A stretch of DNA of 64,000 nucleotides from Macrotis lagotis (GCF_037893015.1 NC_133660.1:165914363-165978362), one strand, 5' to 3'. Positions 23,400 to 34,224 are shown, counted from the stretch's first letter. Made by a program: numbers and translations. The notes: generated from the letters alone by a model not told the origin.

Positions 23400-24606
23400 T
23401 ATCCTGTTTCTCTGAAGGTGGCTAGCATCTTCCTTCATACATCCAAGTCTTTCCTTATTTTCCTAAATCCACGAGATCATCATTTTCTACAGAAATATCT
23501 AAATTTCTGCCTTCTACCATCTAGTTATTTTAAAAAGTCTTAAACTATATAAATTAATATTGCTGACATATAATGTAGTTTACCTTTATTATCTTTTGAT
23601 TAAATCTATTGTAGCTTTAACTTTATCTGAGATCATGACTACTAATGATTTTTTGCATAATTAATTCTACTCCTGATCTTCATTTTATTTGTATCTCTCA
23701 TTTTTATAACATTTCCTGAAATCAACAACCCCTCCACACTCCTCTGCTATCCTGAGCCCTCCAAGAATCACTCACTTCTAAATCCTTCTGTACTCCATTT
23801 CCCATACAAATTTCCCTACAAATTCTTTTATATCTCCCCTTATCCTGTTTCCTCACTTTCTAACTCAGTATCCTCCCTATCCCTTTAACCTCTTATTTCT
23901 TTCTAAATTTAGGTTTTTAAATCCTTCTAAATGTATATGTATTGTTTCCTCTTTAAGCCATTTCTGATGAAAGTAGATTTCCAAAATTACCACCTCTCCT
24001 TCTCCATCTGATTTCTATGTATCTGTTCTTCCTCTTGCCCTTCATTTGTATTATTACTCTTTTTTTTATCTTTTCTTAAACCATTTTACTTTTCAGAATC
24101 ACATCCTACTCAGCTCTACACCAAATACCCAATTGCTAATAACAAGTTTAGACATGTGATTTACATTTCCGTGTATAAATAGTAAATAATTTGACCTTAC
24201 TGAGTACCATAATTAGTTTTTGATATTTATCTCTTGTGGATTTATTTCTTGTGGATCTTTATGTCAAATTTTTTATTAAGCTAAGGTTTTGGGCAGCTAG
24301 GTGGCACAGCTGATAGAGCACCGGCCCTGGATTCAGAAGTACCTGAGTTCAAATCTGGCCTCAGACACTAGCTGTGTGACCTTGGGAAGTCATTTAACCC
24401 CATTGCCTTGTTTTAAAAAAAAAGTTAAGATCGTTTTGTATCACAACTCTGAAAGACTGGCAATTCGTTGAATATCCTTTTTTTATTGTTCAGGATTATG
24501 ATTAACTTTTCTGGGTATGATATTTTCAACCTCAACTTCATTTCTTTTGTTCTTTGATATATAGTGTTCCAAGATTTGTGGTCTTTTAATATAACTGTTG
24601 CCTGGG
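23400..24606 (-). mobile_element. HAL1/L1-type element, 3' half, antisense
   Basis: The stretch 24425-24600 translates on the - strand to an L1 ORF1 C-terminal domain: a KDHKSWNTIYQ-like block, RLKISYPEKL and a KRIFNELPVFQ block, homologous to the ORF1 ends at 26.2 and 62.3 kb. 23600-24060 matches their 3' UTR in antisense (for example 'ctctttaagccatttctgatg'). The 5' half appears to resume at 27076 beyond an inserted sense element. A SINE lies at 24291-24425. Confidence 0.6.
24291..24425 (+). mobile_element. tRNA-derived SINE, shorter old variant
   Basis: 'gggcagctaggtggcacagc' head and GAGTTCAAATCTGGCCTCAG B-box region. Lacks the TTAATAATTACC segment seen in the common form. Confidence 0.88.
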
Positions 24607-25088
24607 GGCACCTGGGTCTGTAGCAGTGGGAGTAATTTCCAGACCTCTTGGCCTGGGGATGGAAGGCTTGAAGGGTCAGCAGGAGAACTCTGCTGCACCA
24701 GGGTGAGCACTGAGCCCAAGTCAGCACCAACCTCAGGGTAGCCACAGGAACCTACAGAGCCACCCAGTAGCTGCTTCCAGAGTGCTCAGCCCATAGATGG
24801 TAAGGGGGAGGGGGTGGAATCTGCAGAAATCTCTCTGCTATCCCTGGGGCAGGACTTTGTTGTTTTGCCCATATTCAGATCCAGATCTCAGTCTGGGCCC
24901 CCATACTACCAGAGGAGCTGGATCCCTCCTAACAGCTCCAGGGCAGAGGGGTCATCCAAGACAGAGTACAGGCCAAGAGGGCAGTCAGAGCCTCTCATAA
25001 GACATTGGAGGAATTAAGATCTCTGGGGGCTGTCCCTAAAACCCTCAAAAGCTTTGGAAGTGTGATAATTCAGTCATAGGCTGAGAAA

Positions 25089-26301
25089 ATGAGAAAAAGA
25101 AGAATCTGACCATAGAAAATTACTTTGGTTCCAAGGAGTATCAAAATATATACTCAGAAGACAACAAGGTCAAAGTTTCTAGATCCCAAGTCTCCAAGAA
25201 AAATAGGAAATGGTCTCAGGCCATGGAAGAGTTCAGAAAAAGCTTTGAAAAGCAAGTGGGAGCAGGGAGGGCTAGATAGCATAATGGATAGAATACTGGC
25301 CCTGGCATCAAGAGGACCTGAGTTTAAATCCAGCCTCAGACACTTATAGATGTGTGATCTTGGGCAAGTCACTTAAGTCCATTGCCTTACAAAAATTTTA
25401 AAAAAAAGATAAAAGCAAGTAAGGGAGGTAGAGGAAAAACTGGGAAGTGAAATGAGAACAATTCAGGAAAATCATGAAAACCAAGTCAGCAACTTGGTGA
25501 AGGCGATACAAAAAACAGTGAAGAAAATAACATGTTAAAAACCAACTTAACTGAAATGGAAAAAGCAGTCCAAAAGACAAATGAGAAGAAGAATGCCTTA
25601 AAAAGCAGAATTGACCAGTTGGTAAAGGAGATTAAAAAACTCTCTGAAGAAAACAACTCCTTCAAATGTAGAATGGAATAAAGGAAGCTGATGACTTTGT
25701 GAGAAATCATGAAGCAATAAAATAAAATCAAAAGAATGAAAAACTAGAAGAAAATGTGAAATACTTCATTGGAAAAACAACTGACTTGGAAAATTATTGG
25801 GCAACTTGAAAGTCATCATGAGGAAAAGAGCCTAGACTTCATTTTTCAAGAAATAAACCAGTAAAATTGCCCTGAGATCCTAGAAACAGAGGGTAAAACA
25901 GAAATTGAGGGAATCCACTGATCACCTCCTTAAAGAGAGCCCTTCCCCCCAAAAAATACTCTCAGCAATATTATAGCCAAATTCCAAAGCTCCCAAGTCA
26001 AAGAAAAAACATTTTAAGCAGCCAGAAAGAAACAATTTGACTACCATGGCACTACAGCCAGGATTACACAGGATTTGACAGTGTCTACATTAAGAACTCA
26101 TAGAGCTTGGAATATGATATTCCAGAAGGCAAAGAGCTTGGATTACAACTGAGAATCAACTACCCAAGAAAACTGAATCTCCTCTTTCAGGGGAAAAGAT
26201 GGACATTCAATGAAACAGGGGGTTTTGAAACTTTCCTGTTGAAACAATCAGCAATGAACAGAAAGTTTGATCTTCAAGTACAGGACTCAGGTGAAGCATA
26301 G
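25089..26301 (+). pseudogene. ORF1 remnant of the HAL1-type element
   Basis: The N-terminal part aligns with the 63.0-63.3 kb copy (IENYFG motif, then a charged coiled coil around 25410-25680), but stops and frame changes start within the first codons. The last 64 codons (26107-26301) are open and contain RINYPRKLN, FQGKRWTFNET, FLLKQ and a terminal QVQDSGE. These form the RNA-binding C-terminal domain of L1 ORF1p, used to coat retrotransposon RNA. Its stop falls where that of the second copy does. A SINE interrupts it at 25263-25410. Non-functional. Confidence 0.75.
25263..25410 (+). mobile_element. tRNA-derived SINE, old variant, in HAL1 ORF1
   Basis: 'gctagatagcataatggata' head and GAGTTTAAATCCAGCCTCAG B-box region. 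AAAAGCAAGT occurs on both sides (about 25248 and 25411), consistent with target-site duplication. Confidence 0.85.
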
Positions 26302-27183
26302 AAAGGGGGGACGGAAGGACTAATTATGAGGGATTTAATAATGTTGAACTGAAGTTATTCCTGCAAGGGAAGAAGAAGACAATGATAATTCATATGAACC
26401 TTCTCATTTATAAGAACAATTAGAAGGAGCATATATAGACAATGCATAGGAAGAAGCTGAATATAATGGCATAATATAGTATAAAGATGGAGCCAAAGGT
26501 TGATAAAGGAAAGTACTGGGAGAAAGGGAAAGGAGAGGAAGAAGGGGCTAAGATATTTCACATAAAAGAATCAAGAAAAAGCTTTCAGTGGAGTGGAAGT
26601 GGGGGGAAGGTGAGGGGAATGAATGAGCCTTCATACTCTTCAGAAATGGCTTACCCTAGAGGAAAAAGAGGAGGAAAGAGATGGGAGAGTAGAGAGTAGG
26701 TGACAGAAAAGAGGGAAGCTCATGGGAGAGGGTAGTCAGTACAACACATTTCTGAGTAGGGACAGGGTGAAAGGAGAGAGAAAACAGAATAAATGGGAGT
26801 GGGGAGGAATAGAGTGGAGGGAAATACAGTTAGCAATAGCAACTGTGGGAAAAAATATTGAAGTAACATCTCTGATAGACTTATGATAAAGAATGCAACT
26901 CATCCCAGAGACAGAGCCGATGATATCTGAGCACAGACTGAAGTTCACTTTTCTTTCCTCTCACTACATTTCTCTTGGAGGTTTCTTTTTCTTTTGGGGG
27001 GCAAGGGAGTTTATGTCTACTTTCACAACAAGATTATTATTATAATAATGTGAAAATAAATAAATCATTAAAATTATGTCTTGCATTATTTTTATCAAAA
27101 AAAAAATTTTTTATTTTAGTTTTTGGTTAGTTTGATTATTCTTATTTTCTCTTCTTGATCTGTTCTCCAGATCAGTTGTTTTC

Positions 27184-27254
27184 CTTTTTTTTTTTTGCAA
27201 GGCAGTGGGGTTAAGTGGTCGGTTCTCTATCCACTGTACCACCTAGCTGCCCCA
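27184..27254 (-). mobile_element. SINE with internal deletion, antisense
   Basis: The tail end ('gcaaggcagtggggttaagtg') joins directly to the head end ('ctatccactgtaccacctag'). About 80 bp including the B-box are missing. Confidence 0.85.
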
Positions 27255-27593
27255 TGTTCTTATTTTTTTTTTAAATTTTCCTCAATCTCTCTTATTTGTT
27301 TTTTAAAGTCTTTTTTGAGTTTCTCTGTGAATTCTTCTTGGGTAAGTAACCATTTGACATATTTTGTGGTAGGAGAGGATTTTTGTGTTTTTGTTTTTTG
27401 CTTCAATATCCTCCTCTGAAGACAAATTTGTCTTCTTTCTTCCCATATTAGCTGTCTATGGTGGGTTCTTTCTCCTTTGCCTATCCATTTAAAATTTTTA
27501 TTTTTATTTTTAGCAGATTTTAGTTATATTCAATTCTAGACCTGGGGTGTAGGGATGGGCCCTCTGGTCTCATGTTCTTCTTACTTATTTTTT

Positions 27594-27746
27594 TTTTTTT
27601 TTAGTTTTTGCAAGGCAAATGGGGTTAAGTGGCTTGTCCAAGGCCACACAGCTAGGTCATTATTAAGTGTCTGAGGCCGAATTTCAACTCAGGTACTCTT
27701 GACTCCAGGGCCTGTGCTCTATCCACTATGTCACCTAGCTACCCCT
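27594..27746 (-). mobile_element. tRNA-derived SINE, antisense
   Basis: Complete reverse-complement copy with CTTACTTATTTTTT on both sides (27580-27593 and 27747-27760). Confidence 0.92.
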
Positions 27747-27790
27747 CTTACTTATTTTTTGATCTTTGAGGTCCAACCTCTACATTCCTT

Positions 27791-27967
27791 CTCTGCCCCC
27801 CCCCCCGCCCCCACCTTGAATGGTGAAAGAATTCACACACAGCCCTGGGATTTTAAAACTGTTTAGGATTTATTATAATACAAGCCTGCAAAGTATACAG
27901 ATTAGAATCTTTTCTCCTCCTGGAGAAGCAGCAAGATAGAGGGCAGAATAGCAAGAAAGATTTGAGA

Positions 27968-28003
<36 letters not shown>

Positions 28004-28345
28004 CAGAGTGAGTGTCAGTGCCAGGAGAATTGCCCGGGCTGAGACCTGAGAGAATCTTTGAGCCCAAGGGTAGTCCAGGCCAGGCTTTTATAGTCTTTCC
28101 CACTCTCTGAGTCCAGAAAGGTCAGGAGACTGTGGGCAAAGGGGAAATCCCACCCCCTCTACAAGACTGAAACCAGGTAAAAGGTTGGAAGCTGGAGGGG
28201 TGAGAATGAGGAGACATTATGAATTTACATTTAACAATGGAACAATGGGAGTCAATTTACAACACAGGAGCAGATAGAATTCTTCTAACTAGACAAATAT
28301 TTCTTCTTTCTCCTCAGACAGAATTTAATAGTGTAAAAAAATTGC
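27791..28345 (-). mobile_element. Endogenous retroviral LTR, antisense
   Basis: On the - strand TATAAAAG (28092-28085) is followed about 210 bases later by AATAAA (27874-27869), with a CT-rich R-like segment between. After it comes a GTGAATTCTTTCACCATTCAA block that is also present, in sense, at 30737-30760. A C-run at 27797-27813 marks the far end. No gag, pol or env remnant was recognised beside it. Outer boundary uncertain; it may extend beyond the SINE at 28360. Confidence 0.6.
27965..28012. repeat. (GA)n/(GACA)n simple repeat in LTR
   Basis: GA repeats followed by GAGACA repeats, inside the transcribed part of the LTR. Confidence 0.9.
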
Positions 28346-28359
28346 AAGATTTGTTTCCA

Positions 28360-28516
28360 GGGGCAGCTAGGTGGCGCAGTGGATAAAGCACTGGCCCTGG
28401 AGTCAGGAGTACTTGGGTTCAAATCCGGTCTCAGACACTTAATAATTATCTAGCTGTGTGGCCTTGGGCAAGCCACTTAATCCCATTTGCCTTGCAAAAA
28501 AACTAAAAAAAAAAAA
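28360..28516 (+). mobile_element. tRNA-derived SINE, GATAAAG subtype
   Basis: Complete copy flanked by exact 14 bp duplications AAGATTTGTTTCCA (28346-28359 and 28517-28530). Confidence 0.94.
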
Positions 28517-28530
28517 AAGATTTGTTTCCA

Positions 28531-28869
28531 ATTATAGCATTACTATGTCCATAACTCCCTGCATCATCAGCACAGTGTGCTGGAAATGTCTTACTCATTG
28601 AGAGCGTTCCAGTGGCTATGACCTTCATTTCTCCTCCTTTAGCCTGTAATCAAGACAAAAAACTCAGTTCCCCTTGTTAAGTATCCCTCCATTGCTTCTG
28701 CACTCATCGTGCTGATTCCTGTACCTAGGACTAGTCTTGGCCGTACAACTGGTTTTGGCATCCCTTATCAGCAGAGGTTTCCTCAATCTTCCCTAGTCAG
28801 ACCAGCACTCTTAAAGGTGAAAATTCCTGTGTCTGGGGCTGAGGCTACCTCCTAATCTGGTTTACCTCT
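28531..28869. other. Unassigned, possibly the U3 side of the LTR
   Basis: No protein-like frame. Continuity with the 27791-28345 LTR is possible but not shown. Confidence 0.35.
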
Positions 28870-29800
28870 TATTGTTTCAGTGGAGTTTATCTGTAAGGGT
28901 TTATACCTCACTTTGACTGAACCTCTGACCTGGAATTTTTCTTCAGATCTTCTCCAGTTGTCCCAAGAGGACCACTGCCCTACCACAAACTTATTTTTGC
29001 CTTTCTATGTTCACTCTGAGATATGTTTTTGTCTTGTTTGTGGAGAAAATCTGGAGAGTTTGGAATTTTCTGACCTATTCTTCCATCTTCCCTGTTTTAT
29101 TATTTCTTACTATCTTATGAAGTCATTCACTACTCCTTGCTTTTAAGGAGGTTTTTCCACTGTAAGGTTTTGGATTTCTTTTCCCAATTGTTTGACTATT
29201 TTTATGATTTTCTTGCATTACTCTTATTTTTCCTAATTTTTCCTCTCTCTCTCTCTTATTTGAAGTCTTAAGTTCTTCCAAAAACTCGTTTTGAACTTAT
29301 GCCCATTTTGCCTTTTCACTTTTAGATAGAAGTAACTATTTTAACCTCACTATCTTCATCTGAGTTTGAATCCAAACCTTCTCTATCAACATAGTAACTA
29401 TGGTTGGGTTCTTTCCCTTTTCCTTACACATTGGTTTTGTCTGTTAACTTTGTGTTAAAGTGGTTCTTGTCCCCAGGTGTGGGGGATAATATCTCTGACT
29501 TCAGGGTTTTTTTTATGCTGTTGTTTTCTGAGAGCTAGTAGAGCCTGACTTTAGGTGTTTCTCCTCCCCCCTGAGCCATAACCAAGGCCCCCATCAGTGC
29601 TATCTCTGTAAATGCTCTTACTTCTTTCACTACAATTGGTAGCTACAAACTTCAGTTCACACCTCTACCCTAGAACCAAAACCAAGGATTATGGTCTTTC
29701 TAGAGTGCCCATAGCCAGCAAGGATTATGGTCTCTCTAGAGTGCCCATAGCCCACATAAGCCTCCAGTCTTTGATTCACTGAACCTTCCCTTATAATAAA
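28870..29800 (-). mobile_element. HAL1/L1-type ORF1 N-terminus and 5' UTR, antisense
   Basis: The - strand reading of 29100-29420 contains an acidic segment (GLDSNSDEDSEVK) followed by a K/E-rich coiled coil, in the same order as the N-terminus at 63002-63271. Several stops are present. The GC-richer part 29460-29800 corresponds to a 5' UTR. Confidence 0.5.
29683..29754. repeat. 36 bp tandem duplication
   Basis: Units 29683-29718 and 29719-29754 both read CAAGGATTATGGTCT through AGAGTGCCCATAGCC, differing at one internal base and near the end. Confidence 0.92.
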
Positions 29801-30192
29801 AAAAAAATTAAAACACCAAAAACAATTAAGTATAAAACACTCATTTCACATTCGTGGTCTCCTACTTCTCCAAACAAAAGAGGGAGATCATAGTGATGCA
29901 GGGAAGATGCTGTGACCCATCTGGGGAATTCTGTTGTTCAAAGTGACTAGTTCCAGGTTGGGAGTGGCCTTGGATTGTTCAACTTTCCTCCAGCTACCTC
30001 CTTCCTCCAGCTTCTGGTTTCCAGCTTCCTGACCTTGCCCACTAATGCTGGCATGACAGAAAATGACATCTTGAATTTAGAGGTCCAGTACCATGGGAAA
30101 GGAAGGATCAGTACAAAACTTGCCTATTGGGAACCAGGTGCTGGACCACTCCCCTTTGTCCAACGCACCACAGAAATGTATTGAAGAAGAAA

Positions 30193-30345
30193 CCCTGGGC
30201 AACTAGGTGGCACAGGGGATAGAGCACCAGCCCTGGAGTCAGGAGGACCTGAGTTCAAATCCAGCCTCAGACACTTAATAATTACCTAGCTGTGTGGCCT
30301 TGGGCAAGCCACTTAACCCTTAACCCCATTTGCCTTAAAAAAACC
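30193..30345 (+). mobile_element. tRNA-derived SINE in the LTR-like sequence
   Basis: Complete copy with mixed subtype bases (GATAGAG with CCATTTGCC) and a small tandem duplication TTAACCCTTAACCC near its tail. Its tail runs into a GAA repeat. Confidence 0.92.
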
Positions 30346-30404
30346 TGAAGAAGAAGAAGAAGAAGAAGAAGAAGAAGAAGAAGAAGAAGAAGAAGAAGAA
30401 GAAG
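30346..30404. repeat. (GAA)n microsatellite grown from a SINE tail
   Basis: About 20 uninterrupted AAG/GAA units directly follow the A-rich SINE end. Confidence 0.95.
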
Positions 30405-30519
30405 AACTTCCTCAGGCTCTCTCTCTCTCTCCTGGACTCTACCTGCAAGGATGTCTTCCTTTCTTTCTCCTTCCTAGGCCATGTGCTCCCAACCTAGGCC
30501 CTATTGGAGCACCAAGGGC

Positions 30520-30626
30520 CCTCTCTCTCTCTTTCTCTCTGTCTCTCTCCCTCCCTCTCCCTCTCCCTCTCCCTCTCCCTCTCCCTCTCCCTCTCCCTCT
30601 CCCTCTCCCCCTCCCTCCATCTCCCC
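30520..30626. repeat. (CCCTCT)n pyrimidine-rich repeat
   Basis: CT-rich then regular CCCTCT hexamers. The Arg-Gly frame on the other strand is only this repeat translated. Confidence 0.93.
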
Positions 30627-30790
30627 CCTCTAACTCAAACATAGCCTAGTCTGTCCTCAAGGTGCTTACTGCTTTTCTAGTGGTTTTAACCTGTATACTC
30701 TGTAAACCTTTTTGAGCAGTTTAAAATCCCAAGATTTATGTGAATTCATTCACTATTCAAAGTAACTATTTTCATCTCTCAGTCTTTAAT

Positions 30791-31109
30791 TGGTGACCCC
30801 AATTCTCATCCACTACAGTAAGATTATGGATATAGCTATGAAAAAGGACTTTGAAAGCTTGGTCTCAAATCAATCCTGCAAGCATCAGGGTGAGGTCTGA
30901 ATCAAGGTCCTCTGATGCCACAGACCAGAGAGAAGGATTAAACCGATCACCTTTGTTTCTAAGAAAAAAAGGGCTAAATTAATATTCCCTGTAGCTCTGT
31001 AGTTTTAAGTCAAATTTGTAAAGCAAATTTTTTTTATTTTTTATGTGTTAGTTGCGCCCTTTATACTTCAGTTCCTTGAATAATCATTGTGGGCAGTAAG
31101 CAAATTGAT
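30791..31109. other. No gene recognised
   Basis: Unassigned; could include the start of an internal retroviral region after the LTR, but no frame survives. Confidence 0.35.
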
Positions 31110-31385
31110 GTTGTTGATAATAATATAGTAATAACTAGCATTTATATAATATAAATAAATATAATAAATAATAATAAATATAAAATAAATATAAATATAA
31201 AATATATAAAGGCTTGTGATTTCTCATTTTTTTAAAATTCTCCCAACAATCCCGGAAGGTGGATGAGGAAACTGAGACAATCAGAATTGATTGACTTTCC
31301 CAATTATTAAGTATCTGAGGCCAGGTTTGAACTTGGTTCTTTTCTGACTGCAAGTCCAATGCTAGGTACTACCTAGCAGCCTAAT
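31110..31385 (-). mobile_element. MIR-type SINE, antisense, with AT-rich insertion
   Basis: 'ggtggatgaggaaactgaga', 'ccaattattaagtatctgag' and 'actacctagcagcct'. An ATAAATA-rich run at 31143-31208 splits the left part. Confidence 0.65.
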
Positions 31386-32399
31386 TAAGTTATTTTATAG
31401 GACTTAGGAGATATTTTTACTATTTTAAATGAGTATATTGATTTATGACAATATTCTTTTTTGAAGATTTAGTGACTTACATGATTTTTTCCTGATATTT
31501 AATCTCCCAAGTATAACTGACATCACTGTAATTGTGTTCCTACCAGAAAGTACAATCTGCTCTATGATGAACTGTTTCATAACAATCTCCCCTTTCCCCC
31601 TCCTCCCTCCTTGTTAAGGATATTCTATCTCTTTAATATGCTTAAATTAAAAACTAGAAGCATGGGAGAGAAAAAACAACATAATTACACAATCTGTGAT
31701 TTGTTGTTATGGGGAAACTCTTGATATGAGGATTTGCTTCACCTGTGCAGATCACAGATTTTCTATGGTCTAGATAATGTTTTAGAGAGTTGTCTGAAGT
31801 CCATCAAGGTGAAATGATTAAGTGATTACAACCACTTCAAACTATTAAGCTATCCTGCTTCTAAATACACACATGCAGAGAGAGAGTGAGAGAGAGAGGA
31901 AATATTAGTACTGTGCTAATGATAATATTTGTCCCTCTATATAGCATGTAACAAAATAAAGATACATACTCTCAACTTTCCCAAAGTGAGTAACAACAAA
32001 ATCCTCTTGTCTGTTGAAGTTAATAGTCACTGATTTATGGCTCTAACAGTCTCCCCCACTGGTGATGGGAGAAGCTGGTGATCTGATTTCAAAATTGGAT
32101 GCCTTGACAAAGTCCTAATCCTATACTGGGATAAGAAGAAATATTTACATTTTGATCAGTACAAATATGAAAAAATTAAGCAAATGCTTTTATAATTGAT
32201 AGAGAAACTGGAAAATATTCCATTAGAGGAAATTAAGAATAATAAGGTGATCAAGGAATTATTTATATGTAGATTAGCTTTTTGCTTGCCGGCTTATAAC
32301 ATTAAAGCAAGTCCCTCAGTGTTCTTACTAACTACAAGGGCTATCAACCTTGTTTTAAAAAGCACTATGGAAACTGCCCCCAAAAAACAATATTTATAT
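31386..32399. other. No gene recognised
   Basis: Unassigned AT-rich sequence with a short GA run at 31878-31900. The 68-codon frame at 32196 has no protein-like pattern. Confidence 0.4.
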
Positions 32400-32913
32400 T
32401 AAAGATTTTAATTATTTTGAGTTTTATAATTTTTTCCCAATCTTACTTCCATCCCCCTACTCCCCACAGAAGGCAATTTGTCAGTCTTTACATTGTTTCC
32501 ATGATACACATTGATCCAAATTTAATGTAATGAGAGAGAAATCATATCCTTAAGGAAGAAACATAAAGTATAAGAGATAGCAAGATCAGACAATGATATC
32601 AGTTTTTTTTTTTCTAAATTAAAGGTAATAGTCCTTGGTCTTTGTTCAAAGTCCACAGTTCTTTCTCTGGATACAGATGGTATTCTCCATTGCAGACAGC
32701 CTCAAATCGTCCCTGATTGTTGCACTGATGGAATGATTGAGTCCATCAAGGTTGAACATCACCCCCATGTTGCTGTTAGGGTGTACAGTGTTTTTCTGGT
32801 TCTGATCATCTCACTCAGCATAAGTTCATGCAAGTCCCTCCAGGCTTCCCTGAATTCCCATCCCTCCTGGTTTCTTATAGAACAATAGTGTTCCATGACA
32901 TACATATACCACA
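32400..32913 (-). mobile_element. 5'-truncated L1, antisense
   Basis: Reverse complement of the 3' end of the same L1 type as 6888-10251: 'ccatgttgctgttagggtgt', 'tctggatacagatggtattc', 'gtccttggtctttgttcaaa'. Similar AAAAAACAATATTTATA and AAAAAACCAACATTTATA sequences flank it, an imperfect target-site duplication. Confidence 0.85.
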
Positions 32914-33384
32914 GAAAAAACCAACATTTATAATATACAAAATTTTCATCTAATTTGCATAAACAATTCTAATGTGAACCTGTTCACTTCAGCAGTGTTA
33001 AAAAATGGAAGTAACTTTCCCTTATAAAGTGATAGAGAACATATATCACAGGGATAAAATATGATATAGCACCATAACTGGACTGATATCATTTAAGTCT
33101 TTAAAATTACAGCACTCTGCCCTACACAGAAGGCAATCTCTAAAATGAAAATCAAGTTTCCCTTGTTTGCTCATACACATCCATGAATACACACTAACAC
33201 CAATAGATGGTGGAAATAGAATATTTTTTGAAACAGAATTTTTTTTTAAAAAACAATCCCTTGCTGTCTAAAATAATTCATTACCTTCTTACTTTCTGCA
33301 CCTGGGAACCAGATCCTTTCTCAGAAACAGATAAACATTTAAAGCTACTTAAAGCTTCCATAGTGCAAATGGATATTCATTTTG
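32914..33384. other. No gene recognised
   Basis: Unassigned. The frame at 33207-33551 runs into the L2 relic. Confidence 0.35.
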
Positions 33385-33812
33385 AGGGTCTGTCTTCTTT
33401 TAAGACTCATCTCAGGAGATACTTTTCCAGGAGACTTTTCCCTCTCCCAATCCCTAGCAGCCAATACCTGCATTGTGTCTATTTTGTTTCTATCTTGTGT
33501 ACACCTATATGTTTAATGTGGTCTCTCTCAACTAAAATACAATTTCCTTGAGGTCAGGGACTGTTTCTACTTTTTCCTTAATAATAATAATTAGAACAAT
33601 GATAGAACAATGCTGCATTTATATAGCACTTACTATATGGGCTAGTCACTGTACTGAGTTCTTTACGAATATTTATCTCCTTTTCTCCTTTCAACAAACA
33701 TGAAAGGTAGGTGCTTTTATTATTTCCATTGTACCATTGAGGAAACTATCTCTAATACTTCATATACAGCATGGCACATAGTAAGGGTTTTTATAAATGA
33801 TTGATGATCGAG
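33385..33812 (+). mobile_element. L2 LINE 3' end interrupted by a MIR
   Basis: Left part 33385-33580 ('tccttgaggtcagggactgt') and right part about 33748-33812 ('cagcatggcacatagtaagg') form one L2 terminus around the MIR at 33581-33747. Confidence 0.7.
33581..33747 (-). mobile_element. MIR-type SINE, antisense, nested in L2
   Basis: 'tatatagcacttactatatg', 'aaaggtaggtgcttttatta' and 'accattgaggaaact'. Confidence 0.7.
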
Positions 33813-33901
33813 TAAGAAGAAAAAATTTTTTATTTGCATACCTGAATCTGCTACTCTGGGGAATTTTTGAGAATTGCCAGTTAATCAATCAACAAGCATT
33901 T

Positions 33902-34052
33902 GTTTTTTAGGTTTTTTGCAAGGCAATGGGATTAAGTGACTAGCCCAAGGCCACACAGCTAGGTAATTATTAAGTGTCTAAGGTCAGATTTGAACTCAGG
34001 TCCTCCTGACTCCAGGGCTAGTGCTCTATCCACAGCACCACCTAGCTGCCCC
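33902..34052 (-). mobile_element. tRNA-derived SINE, antisense
   Basis: Complete reverse-complement copy between TCAACAAGCATTT (33889-33901) and TCAACAGGCATTT (34053-34065). Confidence 0.92.
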
Positions 34053-34224
34053 TCAACAGGCATTTTTAATTGCCTACTCAATACTAGGGTTCCTGGGCTA
34101 ATTGCCAGGAATACAAACATCTAAGTTATAGTCATTATTTTTCTCATCTCAGAGTAGATAAGTCAATTCACTATTGATCTACTAAGTGCTTACTATGCTA
34201 AAGATACTGGTAATATAATAGTAA

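Larger units (their letters stand above)
24607..27075 (+). mobile_element. HAL1-type (ORF1-only) L1 derivative, near complete
   Basis: Order: GC-rich 5' UTR (24607-25080), ORF1 remnant (25089-26301), about 750 bp A/G-rich 3' UTR, and an AATAAATAAAT tail. No ORF2 is present. The antisense element at 61245-63905 has the same order and matching 5' UTR, ORF1 and 3' UTR, so this is the shape of the family and not a chance truncation. After subtracting the SINE it is about 2.3 kb. HAL1 elements are known to carry only ORF1 and to depend on L1 for reverse transcription. The name here is by analogy. Confidence 0.7.
27076..27790 (-). mobile_element. HAL1/L1-type element, 5' half, antisense
   Basis: 'cttgatctgttctccagatc' and the following T-rich coding-like sequence are the reverse complement of the ORF1 coiled-coil region. 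A 5' UTR-like stretch follows. It is probably the continuation of 23400-24606. Carries SINEs at 27184 and 27594. Confidence 0.45.
29880..30790 (+). mobile_element. Endogenous retroviral LTR-like sequence, sense, split by a SINE
   Basis: The downstream part (30690-30762) parallels the - strand LTR at 27814-27900: CTGTATACT, then CAGTTT(T)AAAATCCCA, then GTGAATTC and CACTATTCAA. A CT-rich block precedes it as in the other copy, and 'ttaattggtgacccc' follows, resembling the edge of a primer-binding site. No preserved viral frame. Upstream boundary is a guess. Confidence 0.45.

Noticed and set aside
30439-30642. Arg-Gly repeat protein on the minus strand
   Set aside because: Produced by the CCCTCT hexamer repeat, no other support.
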